Below, in pieces: positions 9,942-22,200 of a stretch of DNA of 64,000 nt (positions within the stretch are counted from its first letter, which is position 1; every line of letters begins with the position of its first letter). Below the pieces are notes generated by a model. That model made no database searches, was not told where the DNA came from, and saw only the letters and a program-made list of their open reading frames with translations. The stretch is taken from assembly GCA_009733575.1 (NCBI GenBank), contig ML769385.1, positions 295,705-359,704 on the forward strand, written 5' to 3'. The DNA is from Gymnopus androsaceus JB14. Taxonomy: Eukaryota; Basidiomycota; Agaricomycetes; Agaricales; Omphalotaceae. The translations under genes were made by a program, and so were the position numbers.

Positions 9942-11199
9942 TTAACAGTTTATATTCCAAGAACGTGTGCCTTCCTCCTTTCTTCCCATAAAACCCGAAA
10001 TTTGTGGTATGCCTGATCCCCTACGCATAATAAACAACACAGAAGAGCCCGCAAAAACTCGACCTATGAGAAGAGAAGATCATGTTGGGCGTGATGGCTT
10101 AGACCAATATACCCACCTTTCTCTTCCCCAGTTCTATTGCAGATTACCACCGCAGTGGTCTTTTCCACTGGCTTGGAATGTCTTCATCCTGTGTCCATAG
10201 TGGTCTTAACCTCGCAGCCCAAAAATTGACCGTGTTCCAATCTGTATCATCAGACATCTCCTCGCTTTCGAGCTTCACATCGTCAGATTCGTTAGGCTTA
10301 TAAAGTTGGACCCCAGAGTCCAACCATGCGTTTAAAAGGATGAGCGTATCCGAATCCTGTGCTAAAGCATAGTCCGCCAGCTCGTAGGGTCCTTGAGGGA
10401 TCCTCCAGTCTGCTGGAGGATGTGCATTTAGATCCATGCAAATTCCGAGGCTCAGCTTGCCAATGGGTGCAGGAAGATGAAATGTTGCGAAGCCGGAACC
10501 TGCGTTTGGGGAAGTGGAATGAGTCGTTGTAGATCGTTTGCTCTTCTGCGTGTTGAATCTTACCTGCCTTTGCCCAGGTCCTATCGGTAGCGAAAAGATT
10601 CGTCTTCCGATAATTACCGATCCACTCCCCATCTGGCCCGTAAAGGACAGCGCTATTGGCACCCACCGGAGATGGGATATTAGCTGAATTTCTCAAGTTC
10701 GCAATCGTCTGCGAGGAGTACTCGAGGATTTCGTCATCGAGAAGCCGTTCCGGATATCCAGCAAGGACATGACATCGAAGCCGCTGCGAAATTTCTGCGC
10801 ACATTTTGACGTCGGGCCTGTCTTGGGCAATTCCAGATATGGAGATACTTCAGCAGAGTCTTGGAAAACGTAGCCTGCCAGGAAGATGTAACCAATCAAG
10901 ACCGACGGAAACATTGCAAGGATTACCGGTTAATATCATCTCTGGGAAACACAATAAATCAATCGTTTCTGGTTCAAACCTGGATGGATTCCATGAGAAG
11001 GTCAAAATGGTGGAATTGCAATGAGCACGGACGCAGCACATAATTGTTTCGCCCTGGCGGAATTCGCCTCGACCTGCCCTAACTTGAATTATTCATTGCA
11101 TTCAGACGTGGGGTTTGGATTTTCAGTGATAAAAGAAGGGACCTTGGGAGAAAACTGGACAACTGCAATACGGAGTCTATGGGATATCGATGCACTCAT
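9942..11199 (-). CDS. NTA1: N-terminal asparagine/glutamine amidohydrolase (carbon-nitrogen hydrolase)
   Basis: This is a nitrilase-fold protein starting MSASISHRLRIAVVQFSPK, followed by LGQVEANSARAKQL. The catalytic triad of the family is visible: Glu in LLCFPEMILTG, Lys in NYRKTNLF and Cys in LSLGICMDLN. Conserved later blocks are ADYALAQDSDTLILLNAWLD, NFWAARLRPLW, VVICNRTGEEKG and FAGSS. NTA1 deamidates N-terminal Asn and Gln to Asp and Glu, which ATE1 then arginylates in the Arg/N-degron pathway. ATE1 is also in this window, at 58317-60530. Several introns of about 50 bases are present. Two single-base problems exist: a run of four A near 10801-10806 that must be five to join GPTSK to MCAEI, and a one-base shift near 10167-10175 before the VVICN block. 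An upstream in-frame Met at 11271 is possible, but the chosen start fits the family. Confidence 0.87.
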
Positions 11200-11850
11200 T
11201 TGTCGGGGCGGAAGGAACGAATACCTCCGTGATAAGGCGGCCACACTATCACAATCTTCAACGATCTTCAACGATAGACTTTTTGACCAACTCCCAACGA
11301 ATGGAAGGAGATGCTGATGTTAGTCAACGCAAGGAAAAGAGGGGCGGACAACTGTCAAACTCATATACTTATCTGGGAGGCCATATATCAAGACTAATAA
11401 CTATGCTTCTTTCTCTTTACCCTGAACTTCCTCAGCATCGTCTGTGCTGTGGTGTTCCGAGTCCGAGTGCTGAGTTTCCTAATTATCACAGATTTTTTAG
11501 ACTTGTTAATCATTGTAGTACTAGAGTATAGTAAGTAGGTGCTCGTGCTCATATTATGTATGTACAATATTGTGCTACAGATAGCGACATGATTCCCTTG
11601 TGAACATACAATACATATGGATGGAACTTGGAACGGTGTTACAACACGTATGTCAAAAAACGCGATTGCCTGATCATCTGTAATGCAGAATCCACAAATA
11701 GAAAAACTCTCCTGCCTACATTGGAAGAGGTTCGTGCACGGTACGGTTCCGTCGACGATCGGACTTGGAAGATTGAACGGGGGCAGGCCTCGTTGTTTCT
11801 TCGAGAACGACAAAGATATAAATGAATGCAAGTTGAGTCGGTGATCATGA

Positions 11851-12703
11851 TCATGAATCGAGTGGACCAAAAGGATCACGTAGATGAGGCCAAACTAGTG
11901 GAGGGCTCAAACTCCTGCTCCTGCTCCCACTCCGAGGCCCATCTAATTCCGGTAAACGAGGGAGACGACGTTCCTCGGTGAAAGCATCCTCAGCGAAAGC
12001 ACCCTCCAAGCGAGCTTGAGATACCTTCCTCAAAGTCCTCGGCTCCGCAGACGACGAGTCCGAGTCGAACGATGCGATAAAGCGACCATGGGATAGAAGC
12101 GGACCGTGATTCGGATTCGGGGTAGGATATTCATATTCTGGAGTGGCACTAATCGATGGAGATGGTCGAAAATGGTCGATGGAACTACTACTGCTACCCT
12201 CTGCTGAGAACAAGGGATCCTGCGCAGTGGCCCCAGAGCTTTCAACATCAAAGCCAGTTTGTATCTGGAACTCGGAGGAAACAGTGACATTGGCGCGAGG
12301 CTTTGGATGCCTAGATCTTCGTATTTGCGGAATATAACCGTGTATCCTTTTTCTGTGGCGCGTCAAAGAGCCTGGGTCTGCAGTGGTGAAATCGCATTCG
12401 GGACAGTTGTTCGTTTTGCTTTTCGTGCTATTGAAACAGGTGAATCGTGTCCCTAGGCCTGCGTGAATAGCACCTACTGCGTTCGGATATGAGTTTCAAC
12501 GTTGCTCTTTTGAAGATTTTCGAAATTACAGCCAGGATAGGGACAGCGATGCATACTAAAAGGAAGACGAATGAGCGAAACTGAGGCTAAAGCGCCGAGT
12601 TTACTGACAGTTTGTGTTTATCGTTTGAATGAATTCTCATATGTCTGGGCAAATCCGTCCTATTTGAGACAACTGCGTGGCATATAGGGCAACTGGCAGC
12701 CAT
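11851..12703 (-). CDS. C2H2 zinc-finger protein with three fingers, putative transcription factor
   Basis: Three exons (12609-12703, 12478-12555, 11851-12427) join exactly to 249 residues. The first 90 residues hold three C2H2 fingers: CPIC...HMRIH, CPYPGC...HIRTH and CPEC...HRKRIH. The rest is Ser/Pro-rich and probably disordered (SSSSSIDHFRPSPS, EYPTPNPNHGP, a repeated SRSRSLSPP) and ends with LRDPFGPLDS. Intron signals are clear (GTCAGT...TTTTAG, GTAGGT...CAATAG). A nuclear DNA-binding role is inferred from the fingers only. Many such genes exist in mushrooms and I cannot assign an orthologue. Confidence 0.8.
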
Positions 12704-15216
12704 GTTGGCCTCGTTGGGCCGCCCATCTTTCTGTCCGGACGTCAACACTTTGAATCAAAACAGCAGAAATCCAGACGAACCAAAGTTTTCGCTCGAGGCA
12801 TTATGATGAAGAAGGCTATGCTATGTAGATTGCTCTTGGAATTCGAGAAGAGAAGAAAAAATAGAACGCGTTCGCTCTGGATGGATGGTGGTGGTCGTAA
12901 AAAGGAAAGGAATATTAATAATCGCTCACGCAGTCGGAAGTTGAATTTGCCATCAACCTTGTTGATAACGAAATCCGGACCCATAACCGGCCAAAAGAGC
13001 GCAGATAATTTTCGCTTTGACTCTCAAACATTCATTTAATTTGCCGCTGCGTTTTTGCCTTCTTTTTAACTGTGCTTTACTAGTACAGAATTGATTCCCT
13101 TAGATAGCAGGTTAAAAAGTGCAGCTCTCAAGTTAACCCTCGCGACAGGCTGACTTCCCATTGAAGAGCTCCGGGTACTGTCATCCGAACTAACAATTGA
13201 GCATACCGCTTTATTTAACCACATAACGACATGAGACGAGTATATGAATACCAAGCCATTGATCAGAGCGAGGTATCATGCTCTAGACTAAGATATGAAT
13301 CAATCTGCCGGTCAGCTAAATACTCCCTCACTCTTGCTTGCTTGCAGTATCTCATGACTCGGAGTAGTCTGGAAACTCGTCCCCGCGAAGGAAGCCATGG
13401 CACTACATATATCCTCCTTAAGCGCCCTCATATGCCAAGAGTCAGATCCGTCAGTAAATATGAATTCACTGGAACGCCTATTACTATTTGGTATTTTTCT
13501 GTCACATAGACGATGAACAGACGTCGGCCTTCCTGTTAGGAGCTATGTATGCCTGAAAACGAGTATCTCGCTATTAGCATGGGCGAAAAGTAGGAAAGAT
13601 ATACAGACGCAAACCTCTCGCTCGCACTTGTACAAAGTCCGACTCGGAGTAGATTTAACGCATGTCACCGAGCATTCAATGCCAGCCGGAATTGTAAGAG
13701 ACTAGCACTAATTCACTGTTAGGAATCGTGGTTTCTGACGCTTCAGCCTATAAGCACGGACAAAAAAAGTTCGAGTTTATATTGAATCTTGATAGCGAGC
13801 AATGTATCTCGTACGCATGGTAACCAGTGGATTTTCTGGTACAAGTTGAGAAATCGTCTCAGTCGATCGAATGTTTTCGTTCGCTTTTACATCTAAAATG
13901 ACAGAAGTAGCGCGCATCAGACGAAGTAAGTATCATCGCTTTGCACTCAGAGAAAAGCACGCACATAATAATATGTTGGATACTAGTGCTCGATGAATCC
14001 GTCGCAAACCTTGTGCCATTGGATTCTCGACGCCTTTCAACTCCTAGCAGTCATATTCACCAAAGATCCGAATCAAACTGTTTACTCATAGCTCCGCGGA
14101 CATGCCAATGATATTCGATAGTCAAAGGCCTGCTAAATATGTGCATATGCATATAGGAGACTCGAATTCGTTATAGCTAGATGTTTCATGAGAGCGGAGG
14201 GATATCCTGAGCCAATAGTAGCCTTTGGTTTCATGATGAATTTCATTGGACGCCACTAGGGGCGGGGCTACGTTGGGCAGTGACTTTGTGTACAGGCATG
14301 TGGCTTGGCTGAACCTGAAGGCTTGGGACGCTACGGCTCGAATTCAGGAAGAACAAACCTAAAATCAAAGGAGTGGTGGGGCGAATCTTGTGTATAGATC
14401 TTGACGAAACCTGACACTGACGGTGTTCGCGGCAAGAAAGCTCAAAGCGAGTTTACGCTGTCCCGACCTGCCGAGTGCACAGCCTTAGGCGGCGTCGGTG
14501 ATGCCTTTTCTTTTCAATAGCGACCATGTTGTTCCCCACTTTCTTCAAGTCATTCTCGGTCGCGCCTGCTGACGCAGCTCTGGCCACGGCTAATGGAAAT
14601 TACCGCTGAACAAGCAAAATTTGCACGCGTCGTCTGAGCCCTGAGTGCCGGTTCAGAATCTAGTACGCTATTGACGGTCGACTCTTATGGAAAGCATCGG
14701 TACCGGCGATTATGGCCCAATTCCGGATTTATCTGCTCGATATTCTCCTCGATCTACCCAACCCTGTGGAAACCGACAAACTCACGCCCCTCCTGCGCCC
14801 CTCAAGCACTAAAGCTCGGTACGGCCGGCTCGGAAAGCTGCACTGAAAGTTTGGAACATCGTCGCTCTATTCATTTGAGCGCTATACGTACTGCTAGTCC
14901 CGTGGAGGTGCGAAAAATACAAGGGATTTACCAAACGCTACAATACTCGGGCTATCCGCATAGCCTCTCAAATCAATACAAGGCGCGAAATTTTAGGTTC
15001 TTGTTCACCGGATCGTCCGAGCGCGATATGCCCGCCAATGAACAGCTAGTACCTTAACGAAACGAAACTCGTTCTATTGTTCGCGTTACAAAGCGACCAA
15101 GGGAAACGTATAAAAGGAAGAATTAAGTTGCATGTTTCGTTCGCTATCTTCTTGTTTCATCTTCTCTTCCTTATCCTCTTTTTCGTCTCTTTTCTTTTTA
15201 GACTCTTCTTTCAGAT
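12704..15216. other. Gene-poor intergenic region of about 2.5 kb
   Basis: Open frames here are short, lack domains and are not extended by splicing. No tRNA, repeat family or transposon ends were seen. The last 110 bases form the promoter of the cupredoxin gene. Confidence 0.6.
15109..15216 (+). promoter_or_regulatory. TATA box and pyrimidine-rich leader of the cupredoxin gene
   Basis: TATAAAAG lies at 15109-15116, 108 bases before the ATG. It is followed by a C/T-rich tract (about 15130-15210), the usual arrangement at highly expressed fungal genes. The transcription start is probably within or just before the tract. Confidence 0.6.
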
Positions 15217-16825
15217 ATGATGCGTTCCGCGATTTTTACTGCTCTCGCTGCATTCCCGGTCGCCCTTGCGACTAGCTGGGAAGTATCAGTTGGCCCCAAT
15301 GGACAACTTATATACTATCCCGAGTTCATCATCGCAGATGTAGGAGATACGGTGAACATGATCTTGTATGTCTTGATTTTTCTATTTGGAATTTTTGATC
15401 CTCACATCCACCGTTTTAGTAATCCCAAGAACCATACAGTTACGCAGTGAGTACCTCGCAATGCATACATGTATTGAATAGTATACTAACACGAAAATCT
15501 ATAGGTCAAGCTTTGATGAAGTGCGTTGGGACTCAAATTCTGGTTTTCATATTGACTAATCCTTTCATTACCAGCCATGTGTTCCCCTCGCTGGAGGTTT
15601 CAGCTCAGGATTGTGAGTTGATGCATATTCTGACGTTTTCCGCGTCTGATTGTTTTCTGCAGTAAACCCGTCGCGTCAGATAGTGATCCAGAACTCCCCA
15701 ACTTCGTTATCACGGTTAACGACACAAACCCGATTTGGGTTCATTGTGAGCAGACAGGGCATTGTGGGCAAGGTTCGTACTACCACATTTTCGCACTTTG
15801 TGTAGTACTAATCCCAGTCCATTCAGGAATGGTGTTTGCTATCAACCCTCCCTCCCCTGAGACCTCGAACAACACTTTCGCCGCATTCCAACTTCGCGCG
15901 ATAGAGATCAATGGAACGACATCTGGTACACCAGCTATCAGTGTCAGCACACCCCCTGCACAGACTTGGGCCACCGCTACTGCTACTGTCTCTGACGCAA
16001 CATCTACCTGGGTCTCAACTTATACCAGTTATGCTGGAACTCCTGGTACGTATGCTGAACTGGTATCCATTCACAGTTTGTCAATAATTTTTTCATATCA
16101 TTAGAGCCAACTTTCTCTCCCGGCGGACCCGTCACTCACAACATCACTGTTGGAGTCAATGGACAGCTAGCATTTGGACCAGCGAATATAACCGCTGCGA
16201 TTGGGGATATTGTCGAGTTCACTTTCCTTGCGAAGAACCACAGCGTCGTTCAGTCGAGCTTCCTGTGAGTCATAGGCTGTTAACATGTTAATATGTTTGT
16301 TCTATTACTGATGATGGATCTTCTTCGCAGTGAGCCTTGTACTCCGCTCGCAGACGGTTTCAACTTAGGATTGTACGTTGTATAACGTCCTTGTCTAATG
16401 TCTTCATTCTTATACTCTGTCCAGCCACCTCGTCGCTGCCAACACCACCGGACCTTCTCTCTCAATCACTGTTAATGACGTGAGTGCTCATTCCTTGCTT
16501 CCCCGTCTCATCTGACTATCTTCAAAAGACTGCTCCCATCTGGGGATACTGTGCACAGACAAACCCTGTCAGCCACTGTGGATCTGGCATGGTTTTCTCT
16601 ATCAACGCTGTAGAATCGGGACCCAATAACTTTGCAGCTTTCCTCGGTCTTGCGGAAGCTACGCTCGTCAGCCCCAACACTACCAGTGACGAAGGAACCG
16701 GAGGCTCTGGTGGTACTGCATCCGCCAGCTCTCCTCAAAAATCCAATGACGCTTTGCCTGTGATGAAAGTCGGCAATGCGATAGTCCCTCTTGCTCTGGT
16801 GGCTATCGTTGCTGCCTTGCTATAA
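15217..16825 (+). CDS. Secreted, GPI-type protein with two cupredoxin domains
   Basis: Ten exons (15217-15365, 15420-15446, 15505-15520, 15575-15612, 15663-15772, 15827-16045, 16105-16264, 16331-16372, 16425-16479, 16529-16825) join to 370 residues. A signal peptide (MMRSAIFTALAAFPVALA) is followed by two plastocyanin-like repeats. Each has a NH(T/S)V box, an SSF..PC.PLA block and a C-H-C-GMVF box (VHCEQTGHCGQGMVFAINP; GYCAQTNPVSHCGSGMVF) expected to supply copper ligands. A Ser/Thr/Gly linker and a C-terminal hydrophobic tail (IVPLALVAIVAALL) suggest a GPI anchor. Such extracellular cupredoxins are common in mushrooms; their role is mostly unknown. Exons as small as 16 and 27 bases explain why simple gene calling fails here. 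Confidence 0.87.
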
Positions 16826-17053
16826 TTGGATGGGCCGCTGAATGATGATTATTTATGATTTCGACTTTATATTTACGATTGGATTCTTTTATTCTATAAT
16901 ATGATACTTTAGAACTGCTTGTTTCGAGGTAGTACCGTGTTTTTTCCACAGTACTCCCAATCCGCGTTCGTTTAGTATGTTAGCTTAATTAATATTCATG
17001 AACATTTTCATGGTTCATTTATGAACTGCGATTTAAACTGGTGAACTTCGTCA

Positions 17054-17267
17054 CCTGTCGAGAGTATTGCCAACCCTCTTCTGCATCTACTTGAGAATTT
17101 GTTGGATCCAGAGTCCAGTCCGAGCTGGAAAATAATAAATTCGAAGCACGACAGCGGGGACCTACAGCCAGAAATGACCTCGTTCTAGATAAGTAGAGTA
17201 AGGCCCAAACTAAAAGGCAGCTGTACATCGCTCAGCCAAGCCAATGTAATTTACTGTAATTTCATTT
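17054..17267 (-). pseudogene. Copied fragment of the ankyrin-DysF-FYVE gene (DysF region)
   Basis: About 210 bases align with 8188-8420 of the large gene. They include the exon coding SSSDWTLD...VDAEEGWQYSR, the intron before it and part of the preceding exon. It is in the same orientation as its source, about 8.9 kb away. Small deletions (for example where the source has the extra bases after GCGCCC) and a broken frame show it is a decaying copy. The intron is retained, so it arose by DNA duplication and not through mRNA. Confidence 0.8.
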
Positions 17268-17735
17268 CCTCAACGGAAGGACGAAAGTGGTGGAGAACCG
17301 TCAAACATACTTATTAGCATGAAGGTTTTGCAGGAAGAGGGCATTGTACAGGTTAGGATATGGATTTCCAAAACTAGTGAACTACGCTAATAATACATTG
17401 TCCTATGCTTAGTTTTTCGACAATGCTCTACTTACTGCCAGCAGCAGAGATAAAATATGTACAGTGGCCAATTAAATTAGAACGTCGGCTCAGGCCAGCC
17501 ATATCAGATGGGCAAAACGTTCAGCAAAAAAAACTTTGAATTCATCAACCCGCGTTAACCTGCAGGATAGGCATTGAAAGCATTGTAAGTATAGCAATGA
17601 TGGAGGTGAATCTGAAATGGATACTAGTCTGGGGAGTGGAGTAAGGGTCCGAAGAAGTCGCACGCGAGCAATCATTAACAAGATGAAATTGAAGATGGGG
17701 TATAATTGCTCGGGGATTGAACGGGGTATGTCGAT
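17268..17735. other. Intergenic, nothing recognised
   Basis: Only short open frames without domain features. The part next to 17736 is likely the 3' untranslated region of the membrane-protein gene on the minus strand. Confidence 0.5.
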
Positions 17736-19200
17736 TTAGAACTTTGCGGAGTCGGGAGACATCGCTGGAACTGGCACTCTGGGTACGACCGACGGTGCAT
17801 TTGTAGGGAGGTTCGACTGAAGATCGACAGATGATGGGACGTAGACAGGCATTGCGGGAGCACCCGCTGCAGCTCCTTGAGGGGCGCGATTCATACCATA
17901 TGTCGCACCGCCGTAGGAAGGACCATAAGGGCGAGTAACATCATATATGGGATTCGGGGATCGAGGTGCATAAGCGGGATACTCGCGCTCATAGCCATAA
18001 GCTGTCTGTTGACCGTGGTAGCCCCCAGGGACAGGAGCTCCTGTGTGAGCACGAGACGGACCACCTCCGCTACCAGTGCTTCCAACGGAGTTAAAGCTGT
18101 TCCGCTTTTCAGTCAAGCCCCGCTCCATATCGTCAGAGTAGCCATGGGTCGTGGTAGGTTCGAACGACAAAGCCTCGTTTATCATCCTCCTCCTTCGAGA
18201 ACGGCGAAGGAAAAATGCCGCAACAACGAAGATGATGACAATCCCAGCAATCCCACACAAAGCAAAAACGAAGCCTTCAAGGGGCTTATTGCTCAAGAAT
18301 CCAGTGGAGCTGCTGAGGCTTTGACTAGGGCTCGGAGATGCCGATGGTGTCACGAAGGCAGTAATCGTCTCTCTAACACCATCTGAGGTCGATGTGAAGA
18401 CTGAAGCCGACGCAGAGGAAGTGACCGTAGACGACGGCGTAGAAGAGGTACTCGGGGAAGTAGAGCTGAGGCTGGAGGAGCTCAGAGAGGATGTGCTTGA
18501 ATGTGAAGTAGCCGTTGAAGATGAACGACGTGAGTGTCGATGAAGAAGAAGAAGAGCTAGATGGTGGGTCAGGCGCGTCACACTTTTCAAATAAGCACTT
18601 ACTGGGTGCTTGTAGCTGATGTAGAGGTCGCGGTAGTTGAAGTGGTGGTTGGAGTGGTTGTCGGGCTACTGAAACAAAACGCGTCAAGACAGTCGTCCGA
18701 AAAGGACAGTTAAGGTATAGTCACGTCGTAGTCGTAGTTGGGAGAATCGCGCTAGTGATATCTCCCAAACCAGAAGTTACACCCGCACCTACTCCGCTGA
18801 CCGCAGAGCTCAATCCGCTCCTAGACCAGAACTGTGAACAGGTCCCGTAAGTCGCGTATTTTCAATGGCCTCCGCGACACTTACACAATACTTCCTACAC
18901 CTCCTAGAACTACAACATCGATACTTCAGAATAAGCTAGGTCAAGAAGGACGAAGACACTCACTTCCGCCACCGAGGCCCTGCCTCTGCACAATGTTGAC
19001 ATTTAGTTCATTCATTATCTGTAAACAGAGAAGGAGTAAAAGAGTGTGATGATGCTTGACGCTAGGTACTGCGTAGTATTTGGGGAGTCGAATTCCAGTC
19101 TTAGATTCCTGGTTAACAGTGATTTTATCGCCGGGTAGTAGTTGAAGGGAGAGGCGGGGACAATGAAGAAAACGAGAGCTTGAGTCGGATACTTGACCAT
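17736..19200 (-). CDS. Ser/Thr-rich single-pass membrane protein
   Basis: The last exon encodes a Ser/Thr-rich stretch, one membrane helix (GFVFALCGIAGIVIIFVVAAFFL) followed by a basic stop-transfer RRSRRRR, and a 130-residue Tyr/Pro/Gly-rich cytosolic tail ending MSPDSAKF. Upstream exons give NIVQRQGLGGG, ILGGVGSI, FWSRSGLSSAVSGVGAGV and a run of Thr/Ser repeats. The layout resembles fungal wall sensors of the Mid2/Wsc kind, but there is no clear cysteine-rich head. The 5' end is uncertain: the best start is the ATG at 19200 (MVKYPTQALVFFIV, a possible signal peptide), and the first intron was not resolved; the ATG at 19015 is the alternative. The exon border near 18490-18600 is also ambiguous (a longer 115-base intron, or one missing base in a TCT repeat). 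Confidence 0.6.
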
Positions 19201-22200
19201 TATTCTCACTCCATTATCCTTTGATAGTGGAGCGTTGGCATCGAGATTTTCTCCACAAAACAATTATTGAAGAATAAATATCAGGAGCCATCAAGGATCC
19301 GGAAAGGAAGGAGCGGACACGTGAGTTCTCCCAACGCGTGTCGCGTCGAGTCCGTCGATGGCCAAGAGTCAGAACTTTCGAATTAAACCGGCCGCCAGGA
19401 TACTTCGCTCAGTGAAATCAAATGAAATTCCGAGCCTCAGGCGTTGAGCTGGTCTGACTGCCAAGGCTAGCATGGAGTGAGCAGGGGTAGATTGATGGTA
19501 CCACTCCTCCATTAAATTAAAAGGCTCCATAAAGCTCCGCAACGATGAAGTACTTACTGTATGTAGAAATCTTGTAAAGGCTATGTATCTTGCATTTATA
19601 GCAACATAACCCGGAGACTTGTTGGTCTGATAACCATGGCAAACATGATGACGACTGACTGTAGGCTGAATGCATGAATAGCGAAATGGAGGATATCAGG
19701 AAGAATCCTGGTACAGTTTACAAACCGAGTCTGAGCACTCCCGTTCTTCCTTAACTTAAGCCTGTCCAGGTAGACTCGCGTGGCCAGTTCCGTTCGGTTG
19801 CCACCTATTTCAAATAAATTTGACATGCGCTGCAAGCAGCTGAGGTGACTACCGAAGGACTGGGACGCAACCCACGTCACTAACCGAGTCACATTTTCGT
19901 GACTTTGACTTGGTAAAATCACGAAGAACGAAAACACAACTTTCATTGCGAAACTCAAGCGCCCCCAAACCAGCACATAAAAACTATACATGCAGGCTTT
20001 TAGTATTCGCGTGAGTTCGAAAATCAATATTTGAGCAAGGAATACATCAAAATACCTGTATAACATGAAAAATTGGTTTCAAAATGAGCCAAAACATCGA
20101 ATCGGGAATTGCGGCGGCGCAAGTCCAGCGATAGTGCTCATGTGTTGCATACTGGATACTGAGAGTGTAATGCATTAGAAAATGCAACTGTACAGCCATT
20201 TCAGGGTGAGTTCACTGCAAACCTACCGTATATTCTATTAAAGCATCACAGATTGGGCCAAGGAACAGCATTAGCAGTGAACATTGAGCTTGTAGGAATA
20301 ATATGAGCATTCTTTGCGAGCTTTAAAAGCCGAAGATGTTGTGATCCTTGCGAAAACACCAAGAACCTTGCTTGCACATAAATATCTTGTAACTCCGCGA
20401 TAAACTGGGTTGCATTGGCAATGGAAATGGTTTGAGGGCATCCAGAGAGCGCTTTCAGACACATTGTTGAAGGAAAAATGGACGGACTTTGCGTTATAGG
20501 CTGTCGGGAGAGAGCAGGTGAGAGTCAAAAAGCAAGATTTTGCTAAGTCAAAGTCACGAATTTGTGACTCGGTTAGTGACGTGGATTGCGTTCCAGCCGT
20601 TCTCCGAACGTGCTCCTGCAAGTCAGCACGGATCAAATCGGAGAACGGATGGTCCACGAGCCTACTGTCCAGGGTAAGACGAGCTTAGGCTTCCGCTTGT
20701 GTAACTTTACTTGTACCATTTCAAGTTATTGGAACTTGAAGTATGGAATGGAACGCAGAGCTGGTGGTTGGGAAACGCGCAGAAAGCCGTATATGTTCTT
20801 CAGGGAGCCCAAGGAATGGAGAAACGCAATGTTTTAATTCATACAGACCTCCGCGATAATGGTTATTCGTCAAAGAGTTGAACAGTACAGTAGTCCTTGA
20901 GAGTGCCGCAAAGCCATCGAATAGGCCTTCGACGGAACCTGAGATTCTGTGTATACTCAGAGGTATGAGTCGTGATACTATTCTTCCAGACAATGATCTT
21001 TTGGGAATCCTCGATTGTGACAGCGGACTGAAGAAAGAAGATCCAGCTGTGAACAAGCACAAATGATGAGACAATAAGGAAGTGGTATTTCCTTTCAAAT
21101 CCCAGCCAGCAGGATTTGACCTTAAATTGAATATGGATCAGCCTGCTGGTGTCATAGAGTGAGAGGAAACCGGGAGAACTAGCCAGTCGACCCTGCAACT
21201 CCGCGAGATTCGAAGGGAAATAAATAGGGTGCAAAGACAAAGCGTGTATCTTGGGCAATAGGGAACGTCAAGATCTCCCGGTGAGACGACCTTCGTGAGC
21301 AGATGACTGATTTTCGTTGTTGGAAGTGTTGGAAAGCAGTTTAAAGAGAAATCACTAAAAAGCTACATTGGATGTTGAGAAAAGAAAGGAATCTGTACGA
21401 TGTCCATTTGCTAGTATTTGTGGCGTGAGAAACAGAAAGGCGCCTCTCGTCATGACTCATGATCGTCTTCAAGAACTTCAAGCTGAAGCACTGAAATCCC
21501 GTTACCATGTCCTTTCTTCTGTTCTGTAATATCAGTCCGAGTTGACGAATAGAAAGAACACCTGAATTACCTTATATTCGACAGGCTCAATACTTACTAG
21601 CGGATGATTTTCGTGGTACGCCGTTCTTTCCGAAAATCCTCAAGGAGGAGCCCTTGTTCTAACTTCTGCGTACAGAACCAGAACTTTGACTTCCGCCTTA
21701 CGAGCTTGAGATGTTTTCTCTATTGTTAGAGGTTGTAAAATTCCGACATGCTCTCATCAGTCAGGCATTTAAGCAGAGGCTCTGGAGAGGCATTGCAACC
21801 CGATCTGGATGCGCGCTTTACCACCTGTAATGACCTGTTCGCTCCGGATTCCTTTGTCCAAAATCTGGTCACCTCGCTGTTTTGTGCTCCCAACGATGGT
21901 TCCCTGCTGGATCGTGAAAATTACTCACTTCCTCCGCCACCTCCGGTATCCCTCCTACTTTATCTATGACGGCTTTTTCATCCTCTTTATTATCGTCACC
22001 TTTCACCTCTGTACCACTTGTTGGTAGCTGGGCATGCGATTGAACGCAGCGTGAGTAGTAAAGGCAGAGGTAGGCCTAAAGCAGTCCTAGCGAGGATTCT
22101 TGCGTCCTAAGGCAGAGGGAAGAAAGGGGTAAAGACGACAATCCAGATTTGACCCAAGCGTATTTGAGGATCACACTGGGCTCTCATATGGTGAGTTGGC

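Noticed and set aside
14671..15057. A 128-codon open frame as a gene
   Set aside because: No family features, no splice-linked neighbours and composition like the surrounding spacer.
19596..20066. A 156-codon minus-strand frame as a gene
   Set aside because: It runs through the left arm of the inverted repeat, has no motif and no supporting exons.
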